A stretch of DNA of 64,000 bases. Source: Ardenticatenaceae bacterium (GTDB lineage Bacteria > Chloroflexota > Anaerolineae > Promineifilales > Promineifilaceae). Below are positions 54,771 to 63,886 of this stretch, in pieces. The notes under the pieces were generated by a model. The model did no database searches. It was not told where the DNA came from and saw only the letters and a list, made by a program, of their open reading frames with translations. Where the stretch lies: assembly GCA_011525915.1 (NCBI GenBank), contig WYBM01000063.1:28314-92313 (forward strand). The letters run 5' to 3'. Positions within the stretch are counted from its first letter, which is position 1. Each line of letters begins with the position of its first letter. A program made the translations under genes and the position numbers.

Positions 54771-55471
54771 CGCATGGTCTCCTTAGGGGTATCGGTGGCG
54801 ATACGGCCGTCTACCAACAAAATCGTCCGCTCTGTTTGTTCGGCAATGTAATGTTCATGAGTAACCATGAGAATGGTGCGCCCACGGCCGTGTAACAGAT
54901 GCAGCAGCCCCATAATCTCCTCTCCTGTTTTTGTATCCAGGTTGCCGGTAGGTTCGTCAGCCATGATCAGCACCGGGTCATTTACCAGGGCGCGGGCAAT
55001 AGCCACCCGCTGCCGCTGCCCGCCGGACAATTCATGGGGCTCGTGGTAGGCTCTGTCTGCCAGCCCCACCGCTTCCAGGGCAGCCATGGCTTTTCCCTGC
55101 CGTTCTTTTGGCGACAGGTTCCCGCTTCGTTTATACACCAACGGCAGCATGACGTTACCCACAGCATCCGTGCGCGGCAGCAGGTTAAAAGATTGGAAGA
55201 TGAAGCCGATGCGCCGGTTGCGAATAGCCGCCAGCTGCACCTTATTCAGCCCGCTCACGTCTTCCCCGGCCAGCAAATAGCGGCCTGTTGTAGGCCGGTC
55301 CAGGCAGCCCAAGATATTCATAAGCGTGCTCTTGCCAGAGCCAGACGGCCCCATCACAGCCACAAACTCCCCTTCTTTAATGTGGATGTCCACCCCGGCC
55401 AACGCCTGCACCTGAATGTCACCCATGCCGTACACCTTATGCAGATTGACTGTCTTAATAATTGCCTGCAT
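54767..55471 (-). CDS. MacB/LolD-like ABC ATPase subunit
   Basis: The protein has 234 residues. Walker A GPSGSGKST, Q-loop, signature ELSGGQRQRVAIARAL and Walker B LIMADEPTGNLD are all canonical. The insert SGLNKVQLAAIRNRRIGFIFQSFNLLPRTD is typical of the LolD/MacB group. It energises the permease encoded 4 bp overlapping downstream. Switch His is in THEHYIAEQTERTI. Confidence 0.92.
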   Translation of the reverse strand: MQAIIKTVNLHKVYGMGDIQVQALAGVDIHIKEGEFVAVMGPSGSGKSTLMNILGCLDRPTTGRYLLAGEDVSGLNKVQLAAIRNRRIGFIFQSFNLLPRTDAVGNVMLPLVYKRSGNLSPKERQGKAMAALEAVGLADRAYHEPHELSGGQRQRVAIARALVNDPVLIMADEPTGNLDTKTGEEIMGLLHLLHGRGRTILMVTHEHYIAEQTERTILLVDGRIATDTPKETMR

Positions 55472-55518
55472 GTGCCACTTCCTTTTTGCAATTCATAACA
55501 ACCCACTGCTTACTGTTC

Positions 55519-55551
55519 ACTGACCACTGTCCACTGACCACTGTCCACTGA
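55519..55551 (-). repeat. ACTGACCACTGTCC tandem repeat
   Basis: Two exact copies of ACTGACCACTGTCC (55519-55532, 55533-55546) plus a partial third (ACTGA) lie in the 86-bp gap between the adaptor and ATPase genes. The core ACTGACCACTG is the exact reverse complement of CAGTGGTCAGT in the hemE array at 26855. Confidence 0.75.
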
Positions 55552-55558
55552 TCATCGG

Positions 55559-57124
55559 CTACTGCGTCTGCACAATTCCCGTTGTTACCTCATCGCCAGC
55601 AGCCACGCCGGCGATGATTTCAGCAAAGGAGAAGTCCATCAGGCCCACCTGTACCGTGCGTAGTTTGGGTTCCCCGTTTTCCATGACAAAGACGGCATAC
55701 TGACCAGGGGCGATCTCGCGCAGCGCCTCCACGGGTACAATGACGGCATTTTGAGCCCGGCCGCCAATTACTTCTACAGTGGCGTTCAGGCCCACCGGCA
55801 GGGCTTGCGGCTTGTTGTAATTTAGCTGCACCAGGGCACGTACGGCACTGACACCGCTGGCCTGATACAGTTCCGGGTCCACCTGCACAATGTGCCCGGT
55901 AAAGGTTTCATCGGGCAAGGCATCAAACACCACCTGCACATCAAAACCCATACCCACTTTGTCCAGGTCGGTTTCGTCCAGAAAGATTTCTAACATGGGC
56001 TGGGAAAGATCAGCCAGGGTAAGAAAAACGCCGCTCCCCACCTGCTCACCCACGTGGTAATTGATATGCATGACTGTACCATCCAGCGGCGCAGTCAGTA
56101 CCGTGCCGTCTACTGCGGTCTGGGCCGTTTCCAGGCTCAATTGAGCCTGGGCCAGGCTGAGGCCATGCGCTTCCCGGTTTAGTTGGGCTTGCTGCAGAGC
56201 AAGTTCTGCTTTGCGCACGGCCGTTTCCGCGGCGGCTATCTCTTCAGCCGTGGGGCCAGCCTGGGCGGCGGCCAGCGTCTGCTGTGCACTGAGCAAATTA
56301 CTTTCAGCATTGCTGGAGCTGCTGCTGTTGGTGCTGGACACGGCCGCATTGTAATTTAACTGCGCAACCTGCAAATTTTCCTGCGCCCGCAGCAAAGCAG
56401 CCTCTGCCCGTGTCCGTTCATTTAACAAAGCATCGGCGCGGTGCGGATCACCCAATTCCCATTCACGGCCAGGGTCATAGGCCGTGTCATAGGCTGCCTG
56501 GGCATCAGCCAGTTCACGTTCTGCCTGTTCCACGCTAATGTTTTTGATGGTGATATTGACACCCGTGGCCGCTTCCTGACCACGCGCTGCATTGTAGGCC
56601 GCCTGGGCTGCTTCAACTTTTGCCGCCAGCAGGGCAATCTCGTCAGGGTCTGCTTCCCACTGAAGCAGATCGGTCAGCACTTGCTGGGCATCAGCCAATG
56701 TCAGCTGCGCCTGGGCTACACTGATAGCATCAAAGCTGGTACCGGTTTGGGTAGTGGTAGCGTCTGTTTGCATGGCCGCCTGGGCCAGTTGTAATGCCGC
56801 ATTGGCCAGCGCTTTTTGGGCATCGGTGTCATCTATGCGGGCCAGCACATCCCCATGTGTCACTTTTTGCCCCACCTGCACCAGCAGTTCTACCAGTTTA
56901 CCGCCAGTGGTAAAACCAAGGTCCACTTCCGCAGCCGGGATCACCGTGCCAGCACCGGTAGCAGAGACGGTAATGTCGCCCTGGCGGGCCACGGCCGTTT
57001 GCACCTCTGGGGCGGCATCGGCAGCGGCTACGGCCGTGGTGTTGGTGTAATAGACATACCCACCCACCACCACCACTATGATCACCAACAGGCCCATGAG
57101 CCAAAAACCTTTTCTCTTCGTCAT
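55559..57124 (-). CDS. MacA/HlyD-like membrane fusion (periplasmic adaptor) protein
   Basis: The protein has 521 residues. One N-terminal helix (LMGLLVIIVVVVGGYVYYT) anchors it. A biotinyl-lipoyl half-motif (VDLGFTTGGKLVELLVQVGQKVTHGDVLARID) is followed by a coiled coil of about 260 residues, rich in Ala, Gln and Glu, and then the second half-motif (VLTAPLDGTVMHINYHVGEQVG) and a beta-barrel domain. It links the permease to outer parts of the envelope. The coiled coil is unusually long for MacA. It is the first gene of the three-gene efflux operon. Confidence 0.9.
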   Translation of the reverse strand: MTKRKGFWLMGLLVIIVVVVGGYVYYTNTTAVAAADAAPEVQTAVARQGDITVSATGAGTVIPAAEVDLGFTTGGKLVELLVQVGQKVTHGDVLARIDDTDAQKALANAALQLAQAAMQTDATTTQTGTSFDAISVAQAQLTLADAQQVLTDLLQWEADPDEIALLAAKVEAAQAAYNAARGQEAATGVNITIKNISVEQAERELADAQAAYDTAYDPGREWELGDPHRADALLNERTRAEAALLRAQENLQVAQLNYNAAVSSTNSSSSSNAESNLLSAQQTLAAAQAGPTAEEIAAAETAVRKAELALQQAQLNREAHGLSLAQAQLSLETAQTAVDGTVLTAPLDGTVMHINYHVGEQVGSGVFLTLADLSQPMLEIFLDETDLDKVGMGFDVQVVFDALPDETFTGHIVQVDPELYQASGVSAVRALVQLNYNKPQALPVGLNATVEVIGGRAQNAVIVPVEALREIAPGQYAVFVMENGEPKLRTVQVGLMDFSFAEIIAGVAAGDEVTTGIVQTQ

Positions 57125-57498
57125 CGAACCCTTCTCCTGACTATGACCTTCCCCAGCCGGCTGGGGAGGGTGGCTATTTGTGTGCCCTTACGTTACCTGA
57201 TGGATGTTTAGATCGTGTAAAGAAGTTGTTTGGACATTGTTAAGGGCGTGTCCATCCATACCGTAACTGATGGACGAACGCGCCTGAAGTGGCCTTTGCC
57301 TTTACTCCGGCAAAGCAGGGCGTTGTTTTAGATGGTTGCGACAAGGTTATGGGATGTTGTTTACATAACCGAAAGAAGGCCAGTCGCCTTCAGACCCCAG
57401 ACAATAGGGTAAACGTAGGCGAAGCGTCTGTTATAGTCTGCCCTCTCCCCACGACATCCTGATCGAAACGAATAGAAATTCACTCCAAGGAGATAACC
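57125..57498. other. Divergent intergenic region with inverted repeats, 374 bp
   Basis: No coding frame is supported. A CCCCAGCCGGCTGGGG palindrome (57151-57166) lies before the minus-strand operon. A longer imperfect hairpin has arms GTCCATC (57250-57256) and GATGGAC (57269-57275) with GGCG/CGCC outside. AAGGAGATAACC before 57499 is the ribosome site of the next gene. Confidence 0.45.
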
Positions 57499-59175
57499 AT
57501 GAACCACACGTTCAAACTCATTAGCTTTGTCCTTTTTCTTATAAGCCTGTCCGTGTTGACTGCCTGCACGTTATCAACAAACCTGGCGGGGGTAGCGGTG
57601 CTGCCTACGGCCGTCGTCCAGAGCCAGCTGCCGACCTTAGCCCCTCCGGTCACGGCAACACCCACCACGGCCGTTTTGATAACACCCACCACGCAGCCAG
57701 GAAACACGGCCGTGCCGGTGACGGCCACCACCCAGCCGATGCTCAACGTCTGCACCGACGCGGCCACTTTTATCGCCGACGTCACTGTGCCCGATGGCAG
57801 CCAGTTTGCACCTTATGCTGGTTTTATGAAGACCTGGCGCATTAAAAACAATGGCAGCTGCACCTGGGACGGCCGTTACAAACTGGTGCACGCCGGTGGG
57901 CATACTTTGGGCGTGTCCGCCACAGCTTTTGCCTTACCGGCCACGGTGGCTCCCGGCCAGACCATAGACTTGAGCGTCAGCATGTTTGCCCCGGCCGTCC
58001 CCGGCACCTACCAGAGTGATTGGAAGCTGCAAAACCCGGAAGCTGTTCCTTTTGGTATTGGGGCAAACCACAACGCCTCTTTCTGGGTGAAGATTGTAGT
58101 GCCCACACCACAGCCGGTAAAAAGCAGCAGCGTCAGCGGTTTCGCCTGGCAAGACAAAGATCATGACAACAGTGTAGACGGCAACGAAATGTTGGCGAAT
58201 GTCACCATCACCCTGGCAACCGGGGCGGAATGCCGCACCGTGTCGGGCAGTACAAAAACAGACAACAACGGCCGTTTTACCTTCACCAATCTGGCCGCCG
58301 GTGCTTACTGCCTCTTGGGCGTTAATGGCAGCACCACCGTCAGCCAGGCAAACGTGGTGTTGGCTGAAAATCAACAGTTAGCCAACATCAACGTCACCTG
58401 GCCACCAGTGTGGCCGCAGCCCGTGATCATTTCTGGGCTTATCTACCAGGATACAAACCAAAACGGTGTTTACAACACGGGTGAGCCCGTGGTGGCCAAC
58501 CGTGAAGTGTGGCTGGTACCGGGCACGGCCTGCCATGTGAGCGCCAATGCGGTGGCTGTTGTTTTTTCAGGTACAGACGGCCGTTACACCTTTGCTGGCG
58601 CGTTTAACGGCAGCTACTGTGTGGGCCTTAAAGGGAATGGCGGCTTGGATGATGTGGTTGGTGTAGCCGTGGCTGGCGGGCAGACCCTAAACAACATTCA
58701 TCTGCGTACACCGTTGGTGACGGGGGCTATCACCGGCTGGCTGTGGGAAGATGTTTGTTTTACCATGCGCAGCCACTACGCCCATGACACCGCTCAAGGC
58801 ACCGACAACGCCATCCAACGTGGCAATTGTGTCTCTGACGGCAATGGTGGCCAGCGCGCCGACGGCATGATCCAGCCTGGTGAAGGGTATATCGCCGGGG
58901 CGACCATCTTGCTGCAAGCCGGGGCCTGTGCCACGGGTAACCCGGCCATTTTGGCCACGGCCGTCACCGACGCCAACGGCCGTTACACTTTTACCAATTT
59001 AGCAAGCGGCACTTACTGCATTTTCATGAACACTGCCAGCGGGAGCAATGCCTCACTTTTGCTGCCTGGCAACTGGACCTTCCCTGCTGCTGGTATCTGG
59101 TATCACCAGGTTACTATCACCCCCGGCCAACATCTTTCGCCGGTGAACTTCGGCTGGGATTACGAGTTAAAGTAA
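57499..59175 (+). CDS. Lipoprotein with NBR1-type Ig domain and SdrD_B-like repeats
   Basis: The protein has 558 residues. The signal ends in lipobox LTAC. A Thr/Pro-rich linker is followed by an NBR1-like Ig domain (about 80-200; FMKTWRIKNNGSCTWDGRYKLVHAGG through YQSDWKLQNPEAVPFGIGANHN). Three SdrD_B/prealbumin-like repeats follow (VSGFAWQDKDHDNSVDGNEMLANVTITL; ISGLIYQDTNQNGVYNTGEPVV; ITGWLWEDVCF...). Each contains DNNGRFTFTNL-type turns. These modules are adhesive or structural. The recurrent DGR/NGR/TAV tripeptides come from the ACGGCCGT octamer, which is very dense in this gene. Confidence 0.85.
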   Translation: MNHTFKLISFVLFLISLSVLTACTLSTNLAGVAVLPTAVVQSQLPTLAPPVTATPTTAVLITPTTQPGNTAVPVTATTQPMLNVCTDAATFIADVTVPDGSQFAPYAGFMKTWRIKNNGSCTWDGRYKLVHAGGHTLGVSATAFALPATVAPGQTIDLSVSMFAPAVPGTYQSDWKLQNPEAVPFGIGANHNASFWVKIVVPTPQPVKSSSVSGFAWQDKDHDNSVDGNEMLANVTITLATGAECRTVSGSTKTDNNGRFTFTNLAAGAYCLLGVNGSTTVSQANVVLAENQQLANINVTWPPVWPQPVIISGLIYQDTNQNGVYNTGEPVVANREVWLVPGTACHVSANAVAVVFSGTDGRYTFAGAFNGSYCVGLKGNGGLDDVVGVAVAGGQTLNNIHLRTPLVTGAITGWLWEDVCFTMRSHYAHDTAQGTDNAIQRGNCVSDGNGGQRADGMIQPGEGYIAGATILLQAGACATGNPAILATAVTDANGRYTFTNLASGTYCIFMNTASGSNASLLLPGNWTFPAAGIWYHQVTITPGQHLSPVNFGWDYELK

Positions 59176-59185
59176 CTCTCATAGA

Positions 59186-59226
59186 ATGCCAGTCGCCGGT
59201 GAGCAAAGCTTACCGGCGGCTGGCAT
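59186..59226 (+). terminator. Hairpin terminator after the NBR1-Ig gene
   Basis: Arms of 15 bases (59186-59200 and 59212-59226) pair with one G-U, closing an 11-base loop. The tail CTTTATGG is T-poor, so termination may be imperfect. Confidence 0.6.
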
Positions 59227-59322
59227 CTTTATGGCTCGCTGCAGAGAAAAATAAAGCATTCTAAAGGAGCAGGGGTTTTGCTGCGTCCAGATCTATGGTG
59301 TTTTCAGTTCACGCAAGATTGA

Positions 59323-59378
59323 GTAGGGGCAGGCCTTGTGCCTGCCCTGCTCAGGGCGACTACAAGGGTCGCCCCTAC
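59323..59378. repeat. 56-bp imperfect palindromic intergenic repeat
   Basis: It begins GTAGGGGC and ends GCCCCTAC. Inside are two smaller hairpins, GGGCAGGC..GCCTGCCC and GGGCGAC..GTCGCCC, so the whole can fold as a cruciform-like double hairpin. It resembles the dispersed REP/MITE-like elements of GC-rich environmental genomes. It lies just past the truncated 3' end of the broken PEP-synthase-like gene. Confidence 0.7.
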
Positions 59379-59447
59379 CAAATGTTAAAGTAATCCCGTT
59401 CCGTTTCATCGCAGTTATCATTTGCAGTCCCTGCCAGAAATCATACG

Positions 59448-60366
59448 TTACGAGAGTATGCGTCGATTAGCACAGATACCTATCAGCCCATCAACGCTTA
59501 AGCAAATTGGCAATGTCGTACGCTTGGGACGGCCGTTGGCACGGGCTTCAATCGCCGCTACTTCGTCCGCTGTCTCAGCCAAATCGATGGCCCCCCACCG
59601 CTTGATGAGGGTCTGATAGTCGGGTAACACGACCCCATCCCAATCGAAAGCAGACAATTTAAAAAATTTGTAAAAGCGGGCATATATCCGCAGGATCGCT
59701 ATCAAATTTGACCTACTCATTTTAAAGCTGCCGACCGTGTAAGCATAGCCATTAATGGTGCCGGTAAATCCATGGGGCACCATGGCATCAAAATCAAAAC
59801 TAACATTGCCAATCTCGGCCATCGCTGCCAGCAGTTTATCCAGGGTCTTGTCCATACCCTGGTTCAAGTAAAGATCTTCAAACAGGGGGGAGAGCGGTTC
59901 TGGCATGTGTTCGACGATCTGACGGTGCATCCAGATCGTTCTCGGGGCAATCGGCTCCCAGACCACATCTGGCAACGGAACCGGTTTGGGGTCGGGCAAT
60001 GAGGTGATGGGGCGGGCTTGCAAGATGGCGATCTTGCCATCGGCGATGGCCCATTCGATATCCATCGGCATGGCATAATGCGCTTCGATTTGTGCACCGT
60101 AGTGGGCTAACTGCACGGCCGTTTCATCGTCTAATACCTGTTGATTTTGCTGTGCCTGTGGTACGGCCTGTTCTGCTGTAGCTGTGTCCGTCCGCACCGT
60201 CATCATGGTTTTGGTGGCTGTCTTGCGGGACAGGATTTTACGGGTTGATTTATCCACAACCACAGTGTCGGGTGTCACCTGCCCACTGACAATTGCCTCG
60301 TCTAAGCCCCAGGTGGCATTGATAAGAATCTGATCACGCTGACCATTAACCTGATAGCCATGATGG
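59448..60366 (-). pseudogene. Broken PEP synthase/pyruvate phosphate dikinase-like gene
   Basis: About 300 residues match the end of the PEP/pyruvate-binding (ATP-grasp) domain: ILINATWGLDEAIVSGQVTPDTVVVD and the PMDIEWAIADGKIAILQARPIT, followed by about 150 residues of the next region. The N-terminal half of the ATP-grasp domain is missing and is replaced by IS-derived sequence. The phosphohistidine swivel domain and the rest of the C-terminus are also missing. It is most like rifampicin-phosphotransferase/PPS-type proteins. The final residues (ANRRILS) look like out-of-frame read-through to a chance stop. Confidence 0.75.
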
Positions 60367-60669
60367 TCATTTCTGCTCGTATAATTCTGTTTCCCGTGCT
60401 GCTTGTTCCTGCACTTGCCTGGCTGTATTCTGCTCAAGGACACCTGGCCCTTCGCTCAATAATTGCTTGCTTCTTCCAGCTTTTTACCTGGCTGGGATGG
60501 ACATGATGGCCACTGGCAATTTCGTTGATGGTTTGTGCTCCTTTGACTGCGTCCAGGGCCACTTTGAACTTGAATTGATTACCGTACTGTTTGCGTTTGT
60601 TTGCCACTTGACAACCTCCACAAGCTTTAGGAAGTGTACTTTAGCCTGTGGTCTAGTTTTGGGGGTTCA
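60367..60669 (-). mobile_element. 5' remnant of an IS3-family insertion sequence
   Basis: On the minus strand, a GTG at 60607 (GGAGG upstream) opens orfA: MANKRKQYGNQFKFKVALDA, then QTINEIASGHHVHPSQVKSWKKQ. This is the IS3-type transposase HTH. The frame breaks at a TGA (60434-60436) and goes on in another frame (EQNTARQVQEQAARETELYEQK) to 60367, so it is frameshifted. orfB and the far end are absent. The left terminal repeat probably starts TGAACCCCC at 60669, 10 bp beyond the TPR stop. The inner end joins directly to the PEP-synthase-like pseudogene. Confidence 0.75.
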
Positions 60670-60678
60670 TTATAGTAT

Positions 60679-63120
60679 TTATCGCTTGTTTAATAGGTTC
60701 TCAATTTCAGTAACTAAATCCAGCGTAATTTGATTATCTTCGTTGGGACGCAATTCCAAATAGTGGTTAAAATCGGACAAAGCCGCTTCGAGTTGTCCAA
60801 TTTGCTGGTAGGCTCGACCACGATCCCAATAAGCATCTGCATATAAGGGATCAAGGTCAATAGCTAAACTAAAGTCATCAATTGCTTTCTCAAATTCGTC
60901 CTTGTGATACCAAGCAATTCCCCGATTATCCAGAATCCACGGGTCAACAAACCCTAATTCGATGGCCCTATCGTAATCAGCAATAGCTGTATCAAGATTG
61001 CCCTTTTCATAGTGGGCAAGCCCCCTATAAGCGTAACCCCACGGATAATCCCAATCTAAGATAATAGCCTTGTCAAAATCTTCAATCGCTGTATCAATGC
61101 GATTCAAATAGTAGAACGAAATCCCGCGATTAACAAAGGTATAGTTATCCGTAGGATCAAGTTTGATGGCTTTTGTATACTCAGCAAGCGACTCTGCTAA
61201 TTTATCTTGATGAAAATAAACGATTCCGCGACCAGTATACGCCCTGTCATTTGCAGGGTTTATCTCGAGTGCAACACTAAAATCAGAGAATGCTTTTTCC
61301 AAATCACCCAACTTGATATAGGCAAAGCCTCGATGTATGTAAGCATCGTCAAATTCTGGATTTAGATCAATCGCCGTATCAAAATCTATAATTGCCCTAT
61401 TTGTTTCGCCATGTCGATGAAGAGCCCTGCCCCGCTCGTTATATGCCCAAGATGCATTATCAGGATTTAATTCAATGAATTTATCATAGTCAAGTAAAGC
61501 ACCTTCTAAATCATCTTGTTCTAATCGCACGTTCGCTCTTTCAAGATAAGCTTGAGAATAATCTGGAGATAATTCGATCACCTTTGAATAATCAGAAACG
61601 GCACCATCGAGATCTCCCCATTCAGATCTAGTATCGCCGGTTTCAAAATAAGCCCAAACCTTATTAGGATTCAAATCCACGAAGCTATTTAAGTCAGCCA
61701 TTGCCTCTTCAGAACGGGCAAGGGCATGAAGCACATTTGCGCGCGCAAGGTATAATTGAAGATATTCTGGTTCCAAGTCTAGTGCTTTGGTTAAATCCTC
61801 CAAAGCGCCAGCTAAATCTCCCCATTTAATATGGGCATTGGCTCTTTGAGAATAAGCCCAAGCAACATTAGGACTTAACTCAATAAACTTGTTGTGGTCA
61901 GCTTCTGCGCCTTTTGCATCTTTACTATCGTAACGTGCTAAGCCACGTTCATAATATGGCTGGGGATTGTTAGGATCCAATTCAATTGCGAATGAAAAGT
62001 ACTCTATGGCTTTCTCTAAATTTCCCTGCTCATACTGTTCTGTTCCCCACCATGTGTAATCCATAGAAATAAATTCGATCCAGGGAGCGTTCGGAGCTAA
62101 TTTAGCTGCCTTGCTGTAATCTTCTATCGCTTTGCCACGTTCCCCTTGAATATCATGAATTGATCCTCGTAGATAATAGGCCCACGCATAATCAGGGTTT
62201 AGAGCGATGGCCTTATTGAAATCGGCAATTGCCATTTCTAAATCATAATTATCATCGTGAATCATCCCTCGGTTAGCATAGGCTTGTGGTAAGTCGGGGT
62301 TCAATTCAATGGATTTGTTATAGGCGAATAAAGCATCGTCTAGTTCGTACTGTAGATAGTAAGCAACGCCCAAATTGTTATACATCTCTGCATAGTTTGG
62401 TTCTTGTTCAAGGATTTGTTTGTAAAGAGAGATCGATTTTTCAGATTCGCCTGAAAGATGGTAAAGCCAGCCAACAGCGAAGGCAAGGGATATTGATTCA
62501 TTAAAGTTATTTTCTACTTGAAGTTTTCCTCCTAATTCTCCTGCCAATTGTTGAGTGAGCATATGATTTCCGTGAATAGCTGCTGCATAGCCGTTCACTA
62601 GCAAAGAAATCTCCTGAGAAAGGCCCAACAAGGCCTCATTATCTACTTGTAAATGATCGTCGTTTTTTTCTAGCTGCATTTGAGTTGGAGAATTTAAGCG
62701 GCCACCAACATATGCATCAGCGTCTTTGAGAAAGTCAAAATGAACGTCAAGCAACTTTTCCGAGTCAGCTACCCATAATATGAGGCTGGCACAGAAAATT
62801 TCACGAAACATTTTCAACTCATTTCCTTCATTCGCATTAATGTCGAACGGGGCAATCTCTACACGCACATTTTGCAGGCTTACTCTTTTCGCCTCTTCTT
62901 CGATGCTTTGTTGTATCACCGCAAGAAGGTCTTCAGTGGCTCTGTCGTATTCTGTACTAATTATAACGACCAAGACTTCGCTCTCTGTTGCTTTTGGAAA
63001 AGCATGAACGATTCCCCTAAGGAATAAGTGGTTCCTGATGAAACCGAAATACGCTAATCCAGCAATTAGAATGAAAATAACAATACTGAAAATGGCGGTT
63101 GACTTGAATTTACGCAACAT
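60679..63120 (-). CDS. Membrane-anchored tetratricopeptide repeat protein
   Basis: The protein has 813 residues from the ATG at 63120, with GGGGGA five bases upstream; a start at 63150 lacks a site. Residues about 5-27 are a membrane anchor. A domain of about 170 residues (VLVVIISTEYDRATEDLLAVIQQSIEEEAKR...) precedes about 17 consecutive TPRs of the pattern AYxxRGxxxxxxGDLExAIxDYxKAIELNPD. TPRs form a superhelix for protein binding. The gene is clearly AT-richer than the rest of the window and has no ACGGCCGT octamer, both signs of transfer. It sits directly after an attC-like site, in the position of a cassette gene. Confidence 0.88.
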   Translation of the reverse strand: MLRKFKSTAIFSIVIFILIAGLAYFGFIRNHLFLRGIVHAFPKATESEVLVVIISTEYDRATEDLLAVIQQSIEEEAKRVSLQNVRVEIAPFDINANEGNELKMFREIFCASLILWVADSEKLLDVHFDFLKDADAYVGGRLNSPTQMQLEKNDDHLQVDNEALLGLSQEISLLVNGYAAAIHGNHMLTQQLAGELGGKLQVENNFNESISLAFAVGWLYHLSGESEKSISLYKQILEQEPNYAEMYNNLGVAYYLQYELDDALFAYNKSIELNPDLPQAYANRGMIHDDNYDLEMAIADFNKAIALNPDYAWAYYLRGSIHDIQGERGKAIEDYSKAAKLAPNAPWIEFISMDYTWWGTEQYEQGNLEKAIEYFSFAIELDPNNPQPYYERGLARYDSKDAKGAEADHNKFIELSPNVAWAYSQRANAHIKWGDLAGALEDLTKALDLEPEYLQLYLARANVLHALARSEEAMADLNSFVDLNPNKVWAYFETGDTRSEWGDLDGAVSDYSKVIELSPDYSQAYLERANVRLEQDDLEGALLDYDKFIELNPDNASWAYNERGRALHRHGETNRAIIDFDTAIDLNPEFDDAYIHRGFAYIKLGDLEKAFSDFSVALEINPANDRAYTGRGIVYFHQDKLAESLAEYTKAIKLDPTDNYTFVNRGISFYYLNRIDTAIEDFDKAIILDWDYPWGYAYRGLAHYEKGNLDTAIADYDRAIELGFVDPWILDNRGIAWYHKDEFEKAIDDFSLAIDLDPLYADAYWDRGRAYQQIGQLEAALSDFNHYLELRPNEDNQITLDLVTEIENLLNKR

Positions 63121-63168
63121 AAATCCCCCAATATAAAACGAGCTCACCATCTATGTAAACTCTCGAAT

Positions 63169-63296
63169 GCCCAACGGTCTGATAAGCTGCCTGCGAGAAA
63201 ACTTAATCCCTCCGTGGGCACGGAACCTTCAATCTCCAGAGCCTTATAAGGCAAATGAGCCCAGCTCTCGCAGGTCAGCTTCATTATTTGTTAGCC
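63169..63296 (-). repeat. attC-like integron recombination site
   Basis: On the minus strand the 128-bp element runs from GGCTAAC (63296-63290) to GTTGGGC (63175-63169), which fits the R' consensus GTTRRRY exactly. Inside, unpaired spacers of exactly 8 bases on each side (63282-63289, 63176-63183) separate the R boxes from a paired L region: AAGCTG/CAGCTT plus CCTGCGAGA/TCTCGCAGG, with one extra unpaired base on one side, as in real attC sites. A long variable terminal loop lies between. R'' fits the consensus less well. The R' end faces the TPR gene, 49 bp from its ATG. Confidence 0.5.
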
Positions 63297-63376
63297 CAAT
63301 TTTCCCGCTTGAATCTGTATTTACTATGTGAGCATACCACACCCAAAAATCAGAACGAATATAGGTGCAATGACAA

Positions 63377-63589
63377 TCAAGAAGCCAACAACAATATAAT
63401 GACATACTTATCGGGGTCATTATCTACAATTTGACGAATAGTTCCTCTTGGGCAAATCCAAATACTGGGCTGGAGTCTGGCGAAAATGATGTAGATTGTA
63501 AAACAAGAGACTAAATCAGATAAGATTGTGGTTTCCAACCTAAACATCAATTCTAGAATAGTCTCTTGATTAAGCAAATTGTACAACAT
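63377..63589 (-). CDS. Possible small membrane protein upstream of the attC-like site
   Basis: Seventy codons are open, with a hydrophobic stretch (SDLVSCFTIYIIFARL) and the ending DNDPDKYVIILLLAS. It ends about 80 bp before the attC-like element, where a cassette gene would lie. No clear ribosome site is seen, and the composition is ordinary for AT-rich non-coding DNA. It could be chance. Confidence 0.25.
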   Translation of the reverse strand: MLYNLLNQETILELMFRLETTILSDLVSCFTIYIIFARLQPSIWICPRGTIRQIVDNDPDKYVIILLLAS

Positions 63590-63734
63590 TCCGCCAAACT
63601 CATTGAATTTCTCGTTCTTTTACAACTGAATCTTTCTAAACCCCAATATCGTCATGTGCTGATTCATTCTACAGCCTTGTCTCTGGCAACGATAGCAGAT
63701 AAGACGATATGGAGTTTTTAAGGTTCAGTTTTAT

Positions 63735-63760
63735 GACTCAGGCGAAAAAACGCCAGAGTC
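63735..63760. repeat. Small hairpin in the AT-rich tail
   Basis: GACTCAGGCG (63735-63744), loop AAAAAA, CGCCAGAGTC (63751-63760), with one mismatch. No T-run follows on either strand. Between this and 63589 nothing is recognised. Confidence 0.4.
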
Positions 63761-63886
63761 CAGTATACTATACATTAAATGCATACCGATCGACCAAGGT
63801 GAGCAGTGACAACTATCATGTCTGCAATTTTCCAGCTACATTGTTTCAGTCCTAGACAACTACTACCATTCTTTTTTGGCTCTTTG

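Noticed and set aside
54899..55498. 199-codon plus-strand frame opposite the ABC ATPase
   Set aside because: The minus-strand frame encodes a complete canonical ATPase; the plus-strand product is His/Gln-rich and has no family features.
60467..60733. Plus-strand frame of 88 codons over the IS remnant
   Set aside because: The minus strand encodes recognisable IS3 orfA with a ribosome site, so the plus-strand frame is its shadow.
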